Assembly: GCF_026391055.1 (NCBI RefSeq) | Contig: NZ_JAPLET010000015.1 | Span: 124,001-188,000 of the forward strand | From: Spirosoma sp. | Lineage (GTDB): Bacteria > Bacteroidota > Bacteroidia > Cytophagales > Spirosomataceae | Direction of reading: 5' to 3' | DNA length: 64,000 bases | Part shown: in pieces, positions 25,658 through 34,802 of the stretch | How the letters are laid out: every line of letters starts with the position of its first letter | Position numbering within the stretch: the first letter of the stretch is position 1 | Made by a program: the position numbers and the translations under genes | Notes under the pieces: generated by a model | Told to the model about the DNA's origin: nothing | Database searches by the model: none | Seen by the model: the letters and a program-made list of their open reading frames with translations, nothing else

Positions 25658-26482
25658 TTATGGTTTTGACTGTTTTAGCTGACTTAAAGCCTCATCAATT
25701 TCTTCTTCATAAACAGGGTTATCGTTATCTTCCTGGTAATCGCCGGTCCGTTCGGCACGCAGGGCTTTGTAAAAGAAAGATGCATCCTGAAAGGCCGCAC
25801 GGGCTTCGGCAAGCCGGTTGAGTTGTTGAAAAGCGCGGCCTTTATGATAAGCAACCAGCGCACTTCGGCTGTAATTTTTGGCGGCTTTATTCAAATCGGT
25901 CAGGGCTTTTTCGGCCTGACCAGTGGCGATGTAGCTGACGGCTCTACTCACAAAATGACGATAATTTACCCATTCGGCACCGTGTTTGAGTGATAGGGAG
26001 TCGATACCAATACTGAAATGATTAATCGCTTTTGAATGGTCGCCGAGGCTGCGGTACGTTAACCCCAATAAGTAACTGACCGGGTTGTTCCCGATCATAT
26101 CGTCGAAGCTGGCTGTCAGTGCGTCGTAGGCCTGTAAATGTTGCAACGCGCGGGGATAATCGTGAAGCCGGGAGAGGTAGCTTTCACCAATAAACCCGTG
26201 TTCTTTGGGGTAGCTGCTTGTCATTTTCTCCATCCATGCCGTGGCTTCCTCGAAGTTCCGCTCGGCGAGATAGGTGAACACACGAGCCCGGAAATTTTGC
26301 ACCGAGTTCTCATGCATGTCCAGTTTATCTAGTGGTATATAACGCCGTCCTGGAGCAAAAAATGGAATGCCTATCGATTGGCGGTTATTGGCTAGCATGA
26401 TCGAAGACCACCTTAGCTGATACTCGCCATCCTGCGCAATGGCCGAGGTTGCTAAGAGACACAATAGGGCGAGTTGCTTCAT
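25658..26482 (-). CDS. Secreted TPR-repeat protein of unknown function
   Basis: A 274-residue protein with a short signal peptide (MKQLALLCLLATSAIAQ) and several tetratricopeptide-like helical pairs spanning roughly 50-255, for example LGLTYRSLGDHSKAINHF and AYHKGRAFQQLNRLAEARAAF. It is probably a periplasmic scaffold. Its start overlaps the stop of the upstream gene by 4 bases (ATGA), implying translational coupling. The pair is inserted between the MoxR and DUF58 genes, so a role with that complex is plausible but unproven. Confidence 0.8.
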   Translation of the reverse strand: MKQLALLCLLATSAIAQDGEYQLRWSSIMLANNRQSIGIPFFAPGRRYIPLDKLDMHENSVQNFRARVFTYLAERNFEEATAWMEKMTSSYPKEHGFIGESYLSRLHDYPRALQHLQAYDALTASFDDMIGNNPVSYLLGLTYRSLGDHSKAINHFSIGIDSLSLKHGAEWVNYRHFVSRAVSYIATGQAEKALTDLNKAAKNYSRSALVAYHKGRAFQQLNRLAEARAAFQDASFFYKALRAERTGDYQEDNDNPVYEEEIDEALSQLKQSKP

Positions 26483-27618
26483 GGCAAAATATCGGTTATG
26501 TGTCCGTCTTTGAGTCGGAGTGTGAGCGAAACCGCGGTGTCGCGAGTTAAGTCATCAGACTCTTTTCCGGGGTGTAGAAACGAACGGGCCGCAATGTAAT
26601 TCCGACAGATGCTGAGCAATTGATCCGTGAGCTGACTGGCAAAGGCTTTCGGGCAGTAATCATCTCCAAACCCTTTCACGTCGAACAAACCAGCTTGTCC
26701 GGCGCAGTTCACCACAAATTTGATGGTCAACAGGCCTGACTGCTCTTTTTGGCTGACAGGTTGATAATAGTTGGAAAGTAGCTTGTTGAGTTCATATTGC
26801 CGGGAGGTATAACTCAACGGAGTCGTATTCCACAAAGGCTGAAAGCAAGTGGAGCAGGTTTGAAAAGCCGCAGGTTGACAGGTTTCATTAGGCGATAGGA
26901 TGCGTACCAGCCGAAACGTCTCGGTGGCAACCGAACAACCATTCCAGCCAATGGCCTGCATCTGCTTTGGCAGGGTGTTCGTAATCTGCCATAACGGTTT
27001 ATAGCCTCCTGCCCGGTTGTGCTGGCTACCGAAAATAATCAGAAACACAGAGTGTTCAAAGGTTGCCAATTGCCAGAAATGCGCCGTTCGCTCTTTCGTG
27101 TGTAGGTTTTCTAAACTTATCTGGCCATTGGCATACAACGAAACGATCAGATTATTCGATTGCCAGACGCGCCCGCTCAACTGCTGGTATGTACTGACGG
27201 AGTCAATAGGTACGTCCGTAAATCGGCGGAAAACCATTGGAAATGTCGACCCAATGCGTAGTAAATCGTCTTGTACCGTCACCAGCTGGGGGGCGAAGTG
27301 AATGGTATCCAGCCGTACGCGATTGCCATCGATTGCCCAGGTCGACTGTATTGATTTGGCTGAGCCATCGACCAGACCCAACTGATACGTACTATCGGCC
27401 GATAACCGGATGTAGGTTGGGAGTGCACAGGTGAAAGTCGTATCGAGTTCGGTATGAACGCCAATCCAGGTGCCGGTTAGCTCCTCGCGTATTTGCCCAT
27501 TGGTAAGTGAAGCGTGAAGCATGAACAGGGAACAATACAGGCCAGCCAGACACCATCGACCCGCTCTCAACCAACGGGCTGACTGGATAGAGTAGATTGG
27601 ATGTAGCCTACTTTTCAT
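26479..27618 (-). CDS. Exported protein of unknown function, coupled to the TPR gene
   Basis: A 379-residue protein with an N-terminal signal-like segment (about 18-40) and a beta-rich region starting with REELTGTWIGVHTELD, reminiscent of lipocalin-like domains (TW, strands with alternating hydrophobics). A cysteine-containing central part follows (CQPAAFQTCSTCFQPLW) and then a C-terminal domain (about 260-379) resembling the TonB-C-like VNCAGQAGLFDVKGFG fold. I do not recognise a family. ATG 27618 is chosen. The in-frame extension to 27675 would encode residues from an intergenic palindromic repeat. Its stop overlaps the TPR start. Confidence 0.7.
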   Translation of the reverse strand: MKSRLHPIYSIQSARWLRAGRWCLAGLYCSLFMLHASLTNGQIREELTGTWIGVHTELDTTFTCALPTYIRLSADSTYQLGLVDGSAKSIQSTWAIDGNRVRLDTIHFAPQLVTVQDDLLRIGSTFPMVFRRFTDVPIDSVSTYQQLSGRVWQSNNLIVSLYANGQISLENLHTKERTAHFWQLATFEHSVFLIIFGSQHNRAGGYKPLWQITNTLPKQMQAIGWNGCSVATETFRLVRILSPNETCQPAAFQTCSTCFQPLWNTTPLSYTSRQYELNKLLSNYYQPVSQKEQSGLLTIKFVVNCAGQAGLFDVKGFGDDYCPKAFASQLTDQLLSICRNYIAARSFLHPGKESDDLTRDTAVSLTLRLKDGHITDILP

Positions 27619-27633
27619 GGGTTCTGCCTCTGG

Positions 27634-27698
27634 ACTGCGTTGCCCCAGACTAAGTCCGGGGTTATCAATAATCAACCCTTTCAGGGTTGGTTTGTATC
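27634..27698. repeat. Two adjacent small hairpins, probable dispersed intergenic element
   Basis: Bases 27643-27650 pair with 27654-27661 (CCCC/GGGG ends, one mismatch, loop TAA). They are followed by an AACCCT/AGGGTT hairpin with loop TTC near 27676-27690. The second may double as a weak terminator for the MoxR gene on the minus strand. Two compact hairpins in tandem with no ORF suggest a dispersed repeat, but copies elsewhere were not seen in the window. Confidence 0.4.
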
Positions 27699-27733
27699 AG
27701 GAGTAATTAACGTTAGAGTACTTATCGGGACGT

Positions 27734-28723
27734 TCATCGGGGAACCTCAATTTTCTGGACGAGTTGGGTGATAACTTCATCGGCGGTACCACCTTCCATT
27801 TCACGTTCAGGGGTTAGCAGTATACGGTGACGCAGCACGGGCGTGGCCAGTTCCTGAACATCTTCGGGCGTGATAAAATCGCGCCCCCGTAACGTAGCCA
27901 GGGCTTTAGCGCTGTTGAGCAAGGCGACCGACGCACGGGGCGATGCGCCCAGATACAGCGACTTGTTTGTCCGGGTTGACTGCACAATCTGCGCGATGTA
28001 GTCGAAGAGTTTATCTTCCACATGCACCTGATGCACTTGTCCGCGCAGCGTAGCCAGTTGCTCTGCCGTGAGCACGGCCTGAACAGCATCCAGTGCCTCG
28101 TTCAGGTTGCGCCGACCGGCACTTTGCCGCTGGTGATGGCCGCGTAGAATGTCCGTTTCCTCGTTGCCGACCGGGTAGCCCACCACAATCTTAAACAGAA
28201 ATCGGTCCAGTTGTGCTTCGGGTAGTCGATAGGTGCCTTCCTGTTCGATGGGGTTTTGGGTGGCCAGCACCATAAACGGTTCATCGAGCGGGTAAGTTGT
28301 GCCATCATTCGTCACCTGCCGCTCTTCCATGACTTCGAAAAGGGCTGCCTGCGTTTTGGCGGGAGCCCGGTTAATTTCGTCAATCAGTACCAGATTAGAA
28401 AAAATTGGCCCTTGCCGAAACATAAAATCGCCCGTTTTCGGGACAAAAACGGAATTGCCCAGCACATCCGACGGCATCAGGTCGGGGGTGAACTGAATTC
28501 GGCTGAAACCTACCGACATGGTTTTAGCCAGCAGTTTAGCCGTTAGTGTTTTGGCAACGCCTGGTACGCCCTCAATGAGTACGTGGCCATCGGCGAGCAG
28601 GGCCGTCAGGAGCAGGTCAATAGTCTGGTGTTGCCCAACAATAACCTTACCAACTTCGGCACGAATGGCGTCGACGGAGGCAGTCAGGGAAGTAAGATCG
28701 ATACGCGTTTGAAAGGATTCCAT
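27734..28723 (-). CDS. MoxR-family AAA+ ATPase
   Basis: Cytoplasmic AAA+ chaperone ATPase of 329 residues with Walker A GVPGVAKT (about 54-61), Walker B VLIDEINRAPAKTQAAL, sensor 1 (VLATQNPIEQEGTYRLPEAQLDRF broken at the ATQNP core) and a C-terminal AAA lid. MoxR proteins work with VWA/DUF58 partners, as encoded at 24163, to mature or protect membrane and periplasmic complexes. The gene follows the DUF4350 gene after 156 bases, the largest break in the minus-strand cluster. Confidence 0.94.
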   Translation of the reverse strand: MESFQTRIDLTSLTASVDAIRAEVGKVIVGQHQTIDLLLTALLADGHVLIEGVPGVAKTLTAKLLAKTMSVGFSRIQFTPDLMPSDVLGNSVFVPKTGDFMFRQGPIFSNLVLIDEINRAPAKTQAALFEVMEERQVTNDGTTYPLDEPFMVLATQNPIEQEGTYRLPEAQLDRFLFKIVVGYPVGNEETDILRGHHQRQSAGRRNLNEALDAVQAVLTAEQLATLRGQVHQVHVEDKLFDYIAQIVQSTRTNKSLYLGASPRASVALLNSAKALATLRGRDFITPEDVQELATPVLRHRILLTPEREMEGGTADEVITQLVQKIEVPR

Positions 28724-28879
28724 AGGGCGTCAGAACCAGGATTTCTTCAAGATTTAAAGGACTAAACAAGATTGCTACAGATAACAGTTTCTTATAATGA
28801 AAACGCTGTGCAGTTTATCTTAGAAATCTTTTGTTGGTACTAATCCTGTAAATCGTTTAAATCTTGTGAAAATCCCGGT

Positions 28880-30064
28880 TCAGAAAGTTTGTTTAAAATG
28901 TTCCATTGCCTGATTCAAGTTAATCAAATCAAATTCCGAAAGAGTAATACTCCGTTGGGCGTCTCGCAGAATTCGTACCGTCTCGGCGGTTTCATCCAGC
29001 GAAGCACCACTTTTTCGAGCCAGAGCTTCCGTAAATTCTTTATCTAAAACTGTTGTGTTTAACCCATATCGTTCGCGAATATCGGCCAGGAAATACTGGA
29101 TTTTCTTACGGGCGAGGTTATCATGATCACCCTGCTGAAAATACATCCGGCCAATCGTTTTTACGAAATCCAGCGACGTATTCTGGGGCGGCTCTACAAC
29201 GGGAATAATCCGCTGGGTGCGCTTTCCGGCAAAAAAAGCGTAGAAAATCAGCCCAAAAACCACCAGATAATACGCCCAGTTAAGGGCTGGCTGCGACCGG
29301 ACATACCGAAAGATAGACTGCTGATCTTCATCGAATCGCCCGCGTTTCTGGTACTCATCCCAATAGGTTGGCTGAGCAGGGAGATACGACAACGCTTTAA
29401 AGGCATAATCAGACGTTTTCTGGCCCAGCACATAATAATTCGTAAATGCCAGCGGTAAGTTATGAATGAAAAATTGCCCTTCCCCGTATTGGATTCTGAT
29501 AAAAATCGGCTCTTTTCGGGCATTTCGACCTAATACCGTTACCTGGCCGGGCCTGCTAATCCTCAGGAAATTACGGCCGTCGTCGTACGCAAAATTGTAC
29601 CCGGTGGCCTTTTGTAAGGCTGGGTTGACAAAGTACTGGCGCAGAGTTGAATCGGCCTTGTTCGGGTCTTTTACCTCCGCTTTGAATCCTAAGACTTTGC
29701 CCAACGAATCGGGCAGATCGTAAGCTGAAATAAAGACGCTGTTTCCCCGGCGAACATAGGCAAGCAACTGTTTTAGATCATTCTTGTCAGCGTTAAATTC
29801 TTGGCAGATAAGTACATAGTTGCTTCGCGTGGGCAATCTGGTTTCTGTCAGGAAATTGTAGATCGGTAAGCGCATCTCATTGATCCCCGATGGTTTCATA
29901 ACATCGGGCAGCAGATCAAACAACGCCTGGGTACCAAACGGAATCTTATCGTCGTTTTCGTAGGTCGGCCGCCAGTCAATAGGCTTCGGACGATAGTACT
30001 CGAAAAGTGAGTAAGCCGTTATCGTAGCCAGTAAAATAAGAAGATATTTATTCGGTTTCAGCAA
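28880..30064 (-). CDS. DUF4350 domain membrane protein
   Basis: A 394-residue protein with an N-terminal membrane anchor (about 6-22), a periplasmic domain of the DUF4350 type (residues about 40-250, with YVRRGNSVFISAYDLP resembling a glutamine-amidotransferase-like fold), a second membrane segment near 268-288 (WAYYLVVFGLIFYAFFAG) and a cytoplasmic helical tail of about 100 residues. DUF4350 genes are regular neighbours of MoxR/DUF58/DUF4129 genes. Its start lies 30 bases downstream of the DUF4129 stop, so the two are one transcript. Confidence 0.85.
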   Translation of the reverse strand: MLKPNKYLLILLATITAYSLFEYYRPKPIDWRPTYENDDKIPFGTQALFDLLPDVMKPSGINEMRLPIYNFLTETRLPTRSNYVLICQEFNADKNDLKQLLAYVRRGNSVFISAYDLPDSLGKVLGFKAEVKDPNKADSTLRQYFVNPALQKATGYNFAYDDGRNFLRISRPGQVTVLGRNARKEPIFIRIQYGEGQFFIHNLPLAFTNYYVLGQKTSDYAFKALSYLPAQPTYWDEYQKRGRFDEDQQSIFRYVRSQPALNWAYYLVVFGLIFYAFFAGKRTQRIIPVVEPPQNTSLDFVKTIGRMYFQQGDHDNLARKKIQYFLADIRERYGLNTTVLDKEFTEALARKSGASLDETAETVRILRDAQRSITLSEFDLINLNQAMEHFKQTF

Positions 30065-30094
30065 AGGCGCGGGTGCCGGATGACCGGACAGTTC

Positions 30095-30880
30095 TTACGT
30101 TGTCAATTGTTTGTTCGCCCGGTTAAACGCGGTAAAACGGGTTTGTAATGCCGTGAACCGGCTTTCGTCGATGGGCAAATCGCCATACCAGGTAAATTCG
30201 AACTGACGGGTGAGGTGCTCAAATTCAGTTTGAAGCGATGAGTTGACTAATTCATGGACATACTGCCGGTTGGTTTTGTCGGGTTTGTACTGAATGCGCC
30301 CTGCATCACTCAAGTGTTTGAGCGTTTGCAGGTACAGCAACCGAACGGCCAGCCGGAAATTACGCTGGCTGACAGCGTCTTCGACAGCGGAATCGAAGTT
30401 GATCTCGTGAATATTTTCGGTCAGGTTCTCGTACGCCAGATCAACCGACTGTGCTTTCTTCGAAAACAGGAAACCCAGTACTTCGGCCTTCATGAGCAGG
30501 TAAATAGCCGCGCTGGCAATCACTACCAGAATTACATACTGCCAAACGTTCTGGTAAGCTTCACTGGACAGAAAGCTGCCCAGTTTACGCATGAGCCACA
30601 CCCAGAAACGGGCCAGTGGGTTTTCGGGCGGAGGGGCTTCGCTGGTGTACTGGTAGTCGTGGTCCGTTTGTTTATTGCGCAGATGTTCCGGGGCCGGGTA
30701 ACGTACATGAATCGGAGCCTGGTCGTCGCGGGCGTTAACTACGGCGGGCGTTGTAGCGCTTGAGTCAGATGCTTTCGTCTGTGCTAAAACTACTGCCGGT
30801 GAACCCAGCAGAATCAGGCAAAACCAGTATAAGGCCTGCCTGAGCAAATCTGTAAAGCCTACATCAATACGCTCCTTCAT
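30095..30880 (-). CDS. DUF4129 domain membrane protein
   Basis: A 261-residue protein with a signal peptide or anchor (about 10-34), a short proline-rich periplasmic part, one transmembrane segment (about 113-135, YVILVVIASAAIYLLMKA) and the C-terminal DUF4129 helical domain containing LAVRLLYLQTLKHL and the hallmark FTWYGDLPIDE. ATG 30880 is chosen because it starts the signal peptide and overlaps the upstream gene by only 17 bases. The longer frame would overlap it by 119. Confidence 0.85.
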   Translation of the reverse strand: MKERIDVGFTDLLRQALYWFCLILLGSPAVVLAQTKASDSSATTPAVVNARDDQAPIHVRYPAPEHLRNKQTDHDYQYTSEAPPPENPLARFWVWLMRKLGSFLSSEAYQNVWQYVILVVIASAAIYLLMKAEVLGFLFSKKAQSVDLAYENLTENIHEINFDSAVEDAVSQRNFRLAVRLLYLQTLKHLSDAGRIQYKPDKTNRQYVHELVNSSLQTEFEHLTRQFEFTWYGDLPIDESRFTALQTRFTAFNRANKQLTT

Positions 30881-31754
30881 CCGTTGCGCGGGGTTGTGCT
30901 GGTGACGTGCCGATGGAATCGATGGCTGAGAACAGGCCACGACCTTCCTGACGCTCCACCAGATTGGTATATTGAAAGCCAATGGCTGTATAAAGAATAA
31001 CGTTCAACAGTGTTCGGCCAACGATGTTGATAACGTTGCCAAGTATCAACCATACAACCGAAACATCGGGCAGTAGTTTGGCACCCGTTAAAAAGGCGAT
31101 AATGGCCGTGGGTGCGGCAAAGAGAAAGCCGATGATGCTGACAATGATGCCCATGACCAGAATCAGCCCAAAAGTAGACCACCATTTATCGCGAATGAGC
31201 TTGAAACAACGGTCCCAGGTAGTACCGAAATCGGCCCCTTCGAATACCGTAACGGCCAGGGACAGCGACAGAACGACGGCCACATAGATGCCCGGTATAA
31301 CCAGAAACATAAATCCGATACCGATAATGATTGAGTTCAGGAGCGAAATAATCAGCGCCCGCCCGATCATGGGCTGAACCTCTGCCCAGATATCGGCCAC
31401 GGAGATGTCGGTATTTTTTGTCCGGTTATAAAGCTTCATGTGGGCGTAGGTTGTCAGGATAACCGCCACGTTGGCCAGCAGGCTAAATAGCATGGCTACC
31501 CAGAAGGTTGGCGAGAAAACCTGACCCATCATCCGAAAAGCGGCCATTGGATCGTTGGGATTGGCGTTGTCCGGGTCGTCCATAAGATGCAGCATGTTCG
31601 ACTGCATCACGCCCGAAGCAATACCCGCCACCAGGGCTACTGGCCCTACAATGTAAAGCAGGGCAATTCCCAGGCTGCGCATGTTCTGAACAACGTACTG
31701 AAACGTAGCATTAATTTTATTGCCGAAATCGCGTTGCTCGAAGAGTTCAATCAT
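30864..31754 (-). CDS. Multi-pass membrane protein of unknown function in the MoxR cluster
   Basis: A 296-residue inner-membrane protein with about six hydrophobic segments (for example LGIALLYIVGPVALVAGIA near residues 32-50 and LINSIIIGIGFMFLVIPG-like stretches around 140-165). The layout resembles membrane domains related to the glycerophosphodiester phosphodiesterase membrane region or DUF975-type proteins. No catalytic residues are seen. It overlaps both neighbours (17 bases with DUF4129, 8 with SpoIIM), so it is translationally coupled within this operon. Confidence 0.75.
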   Translation of the reverse strand: MIELFEQRDFGNKINATFQYVVQNMRSLGIALLYIVGPVALVAGIASGVMQSNMLHLMDDPDNANPNDPMAAFRMMGQVFSPTFWVAMLFSLLANVAVILTTYAHMKLYNRTKNTDISVADIWAEVQPMIGRALIISLLNSIIIGIGFMFLVIPGIYVAVVLSLSLAVTVFEGADFGTTWDRCFKLIRDKWWSTFGLILVMGIIVSIIGFLFAAPTAIIAFLTGAKLLPDVSVVWLILGNVINIVGRTLLNVILYTAIGFQYTNLVERQEGRGLFSAIDSIGTSPAQPRATDEGAY

Positions 31755-32694
31755 GGCTATTTGTACGGTTAAGGGAGATAGGATATAGAATAAAGTACCA
31801 ACTAATGAAAGCTGCTGACACGAGAATGATACTTCCGCTTACAAGGGGCGGCAGGGTTAGCCGCGTGATGAAACTCTCCAGAAAACCAGCCGTGATGAAA
31901 ACCGGCACCAGCCCAACGGCAATCTTCAGCCCTTGTTTTATGCCCCGCTTGAACGACTCCAGCCGGGAGTAGGTGCCCGGAAACAACAGGCTGTTGCCCA
32001 CCGTGAGGCCGGCACAACCCGCAATGATAATGGCCGAAATTTCGAGCGTACCATGAATCCATATTTTCAGCACGGAGTCGAGCAGGAGTCCTCGTTCGTA
32101 AAAAAAGTACTGGAAAGCGCCCAGCATAACCCCGTTGTAAAAGAGCATCGCCATCGTACCAAACGAAGCAAACAGTCCGAAAATAAACGTTCGAAAAGCC
32201 ACGTAAATATTGTTCAGCGTAATCTGAACAAACATTGTCGATTGGTCGCTGCTGTTATAAACGCCCAGTGGATCGCCCTTTCTGATGTTTTCTAGCGTCA
32301 TATTTACGTACGCATCGCCCAGAATGAGCCGCACAAAGGTATTGTCGTGAGCGGCCGACAGCCAGCCAAGTATACCCGCTGCCAGAAAGATACCCGCCGA
32401 TAGTGCCAGCAATCGGTGCGACTGCCGAAACAGAAGTGGTAGTTCGTATTTCCAGAACGTGATAAACCGACTGCGGTCGTCGCGCCGGTTTTGCATCAGC
32501 CCCCGGTGCATCTGAGACGCGAGTCCGTTGAGGTAGCGCGTCACGTTCGAATCGGGGTAGAACGTACGGGCGAAGGACAGGTCGTCGGTCAGTTCTACAA
32601 ATCGGGCCGTCAGTTCGTCGGGGTCACGTGTGGGGTTCTGCTCGATGTCGCGCCACTTGTCAGTATTGCGTTTAACAAAAAGAGCTTCGCGCAT
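31747..32694 (-). CDS. Stage II sporulation protein M (SpoIIM) family membrane protein
   Basis: A 315-residue membrane protein with the SpoIIM-type cytoplasmic N-terminus (FVKRNTDKWRDIEQ) and five or six membrane segments from about residue 95. In Bacillus the homologue takes part in the engulfment complex. In non-sporulating Bacteroidota it occurs with MoxR, DUF4129 and RDD genes, where its role is unknown. It is the first gene of the minus-strand cluster and diverges from the RDD gene across 155 bases. The shared neighbourhood, not sporulation, is the informative point. Confidence 0.88.
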   Translation of the reverse strand: MREALFVKRNTDKWRDIEQNPTRDPDELTARFVELTDDLSFARTFYPDSNVTRYLNGLASQMHRGLMQNRRDDRSRFITFWKYELPLLFRQSHRLLALSAGIFLAAGILGWLSAAHDNTFVRLILGDAYVNMTLENIRKGDPLGVYNSSDQSTMFVQITLNNIYVAFRTFIFGLFASFGTMAMLFYNGVMLGAFQYFFYERGLLLDSVLKIWIHGTLEISAIIIAGCAGLTVGNSLLFPGTYSRLESFKRGIKQGLKIAVGLVPVFITAGFLESFITRLTLPPLVSGSIILVSAAFISWYFILYPISLNRTNSHD

Positions 32695-32849
32695 GGGAGT
32701 CGTGCCGGGTTAAGTGTTGGTAGGCAGTAAGAGTAGGCAAGTAGCTAAGTTAGTGAGTGTAATGTAGCCAAAATCTGATTTTTCATGAAAAGTTTTTGAT
32801 GAAAGGGGCTTACTAACGACTTTTGGCCTTTGACTCACGACTCTTACGC

Positions 32850-33545
32850 ATGTCTGTTGCCATCCGCACCTCTCAAAACGTTTTACTGGAATACGAACCA
32901 GCCAGTATTGGCGAGCGAATTCTGGCTGCCATGCTCGATTATCTGGTCATTTTTGGCTGGGTTTTGCTGGTTTTTGGCATACCCGCCCGATTGAAGATAA
33001 CGCCAGGTACATTTTATTCGATTCTGGTGCTGTCGCCCGTTTTATTTTACGATTTACTATCCGAATGGATGCTGAACGGGCGTAGTATTGGCAAGATTGC
33101 GCTGGGTGTCCGGGTGGTCATGCTGGATGGGTCGCAACCGGGCCTGGGCGCTTATCTGATTCGATGGGTGCTGCGTATCGTTGAATCCGTAGGCTTTCTC
33201 GGAGGCATTGTGCCCATCATTACGGTAGCCGCCAACGGAAAAGGCCAGCGGCTGGGCGACATTGCCGCCGGCACAACCGTTGTTAAGTTAAAACCCGCCG
33301 TTTCGCTGGACGACGTACTGTTTCAACCTTTACCCGAAACCTACGTGGTTCAGTTTCCTGACGTGCGGCTATTATCCGACCGGGACATGGGCATTGTTCG
33401 CCATATCCTTCGCCAGGGTGATCAATTGGCCATTCAACGGACGGCCGATAAAATTAAAGAGGTGACCGGTATCCAGAGCGATTTGCCAAATTGGACCTTT
33501 CTGGAAACGGTTGTCAGCGATTATCAGTTTATAACAGCACAGTGA
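32850..33545 (+). CDS. RDD family membrane protein
   Basis: A 231-residue inner-membrane protein with the RDD domain: GERILAAMLDYLVIF (the Arg...Asp pattern near residues 21-35), LNGRSIGKIALGVRVV and RLGDIAAGTTVV. Three hydrophobic segments precede a hydrophilic tail of about 75 residues. RDD proteins are proposed to transport or exchange ions, but this is poorly established. Divergent from the SpoIIM gene, it completes the usual gene set of this cluster. ATG 32850 is chosen because the nine upstream codons look non-coding. Confidence 0.86.
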   Translation: MSVAIRTSQNVLLEYEPASIGERILAAMLDYLVIFGWVLLVFGIPARLKITPGTFYSILVLSPVLFYDLLSEWMLNGRSIGKIALGVRVVMLDGSQPGLGAYLIRWVLRIVESVGFLGGIVPIITVAANGKGQRLGDIAAGTTVVKLKPAVSLDDVLFQPLPETYVVQFPDVRLLSDRDMGIVRHILRQGDQLAIQRTADKIKEVTGIQSDLPNWTFLETVVSDYQFITAQ

Positions 33546-33546
33546 C

Positions 33547-33610
33547 GTCTGGGTCAGCCTCCGGCTGGCCTTTGATAAATTTAACGGGTCAGCCTCTGGC
33601 TCACCCAGAC
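33547..33610. repeat. Nested inverted repeat between RDD and M20 genes
   Basis: The outer arms 33547-33559 and 33598-33610 pair with one mismatch (GTCTGGGT / ACCCAGAC ends). Inside are two similar copies of GGGTCAGCCTCCGGCTGG-like sequence (near 33551-33570 and 33586-33603), each able to form its own small hairpin. The whole 64-base spacer is palindromic, with no ORF, and resembles a REP-type element. Confidence 0.65.
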
Positions 33611-33614
33611 CCTT

Positions 33615-34802
33615 ATGCTCGATTCAATCAAATCACTTGCCCGGCAATACGCGGCCGACATCGTGCAAACCCGCCGACACCTGCACGCGCACCCCGAACT
33701 TTCTTTCCATGAGCGAAATACGGCCCGCTTCGTCGCTGACCAACTTAAAGCCATTGGCATAACCCCACAGGAAGGCGTAGCCGACACCGGACTGGTGGCC
33801 ATTGTGGAAGGGCGAAACCCCGGCAGTCGGGTTGTTGCGCTCCGGGCCGATATGGATGCCTTGCCTATCCACGAGGCTAACGATGTACCCTACAAATCGA
33901 CCGTCGAAGGCGTTATGCATGCCTGTGGGCACGACGCGCATACGGCCAGTCTGCTCGGCGTTGCCCGTATTCTGCACGTGCTGCGCGATCAGTTCGATGG
34001 TACCGTAAAGTTGGTTTTCCAGCCGGGCGAAGAGAAAGCACCAGGTGGTGCATCGCTCATGATCAAGGAAGGGGTACTGGAAAACCCGGCCCCCGTAAGC
34101 ATGATCGGTCAGCATGTGGCACCAAATATTCCGGTGGGTAAAATCGGCTTCCGCGAGGGCATGTACATGGCCAGTACGGATGAGCTTTACCTTACCGTTC
34201 GCGGTAAGGGGGGCCATGCGGCCATGCCGGATAACCTGGTCGATCCGGTTTTGATTGCCTCACATATTATTGTTGCCTTACAGCAGATCATCAGTCGTAA
34301 CCGCCCACCGGCAAGCCCGTCGGTTCTGTCGTTTGGCCGGTTCATTGCCGATGGCGTTACAAACGTGATTCCCAACGAAGTGACTATCCAGGGCACGTTC
34401 CGGTGCATGAATGAAGAGTGGCGCGAAGAGGGTAAAAAACGCATGGTCAAACTGGCCGAAGGTATTGCCGAAGCGATGGGCGGCTCTTGCGAATTCACGA
34501 TTGTCCATGGGTACCCGTTCCTGAAAAACCACCCCGAGCTAACCCGGCGCGTTCGGTCGCAGGCCGTCGAGTACATGGGAGCCGATAATGTCGTGGATCT
34601 CGACTTATGGATGGCGGGCGAAGACTTTGCGTTCTATTCGCAGGTTGTCGATTCCTGTTTTTACCGACTCGGCACCCGCAACGAAGCGCGTGGTATCGTT
34701 TCGGGAGTTCACACCCCCACCTTCGACATTGACGAAGCTTCCTTAGAAACCGGCGCGGGGCTAATGAGCTGGCTGGCCGTGCAGGAGTTACGGGTTGTGT
34801 AG
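33615..34802 (+). CDS. M20-family amidohydrolase (N-acyl amino acid / hippurate hydrolase type)
   Basis: Cytoplasmic dinuclear zinc hydrolase of 395 residues that removes acyl groups from N-acyl amino acids or related amides. Visible motifs are RADMDALPIHE, the metal-binding HACGHDAHTASLLG, the EEKAPGGA catalytic region, and a dimerisation domain beginning at about residue 185 (LTVRGKGGHAAMPDNLVDP). The C-terminal GVHTPTFDIDE contributes another metal-binding histidine. Length is typical. No substrate can be assigned. The ORF starts four bases after the palindromic spacer. Confidence 0.92.
   Translation: MLDSIKSLARQYAADIVQTRRHLHAHPELSFHERNTARFVADQLKAIGITPQEGVADTGLVAIVEGRNPGSRVVALRADMDALPIHEANDVPYKSTVEGVMHACGHDAHTASLLGVARILHVLRDQFDGTVKLVFQPGEEKAPGGASLMIKEGVLENPAPVSMIGQHVAPNIPVGKIGFREGMYMASTDELYLTVRGKGGHAAMPDNLVDPVLIASHIIVALQQIISRNRPPASPSVLSFGRFIADGVTNVIPNEVTIQGTFRCMNEEWREEGKKRMVKLAEGIAEAMGGSCEFTIVHGYPFLKNHPELTRRVRSQAVEYMGADNVVDLDLWMAGEDFAFYSQVVDSCFYRLGTRNEARGIVSGVHTPTFDIDEASLETGAGLMSWLAVQELRVV

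Noticed and set aside
24163-33545. Sporulation function suggested by the SpoIIM homologue
   Set aside because: The other genes are the MoxR cluster common in non-sporulating bacteria, and no other sporulation gene is present.
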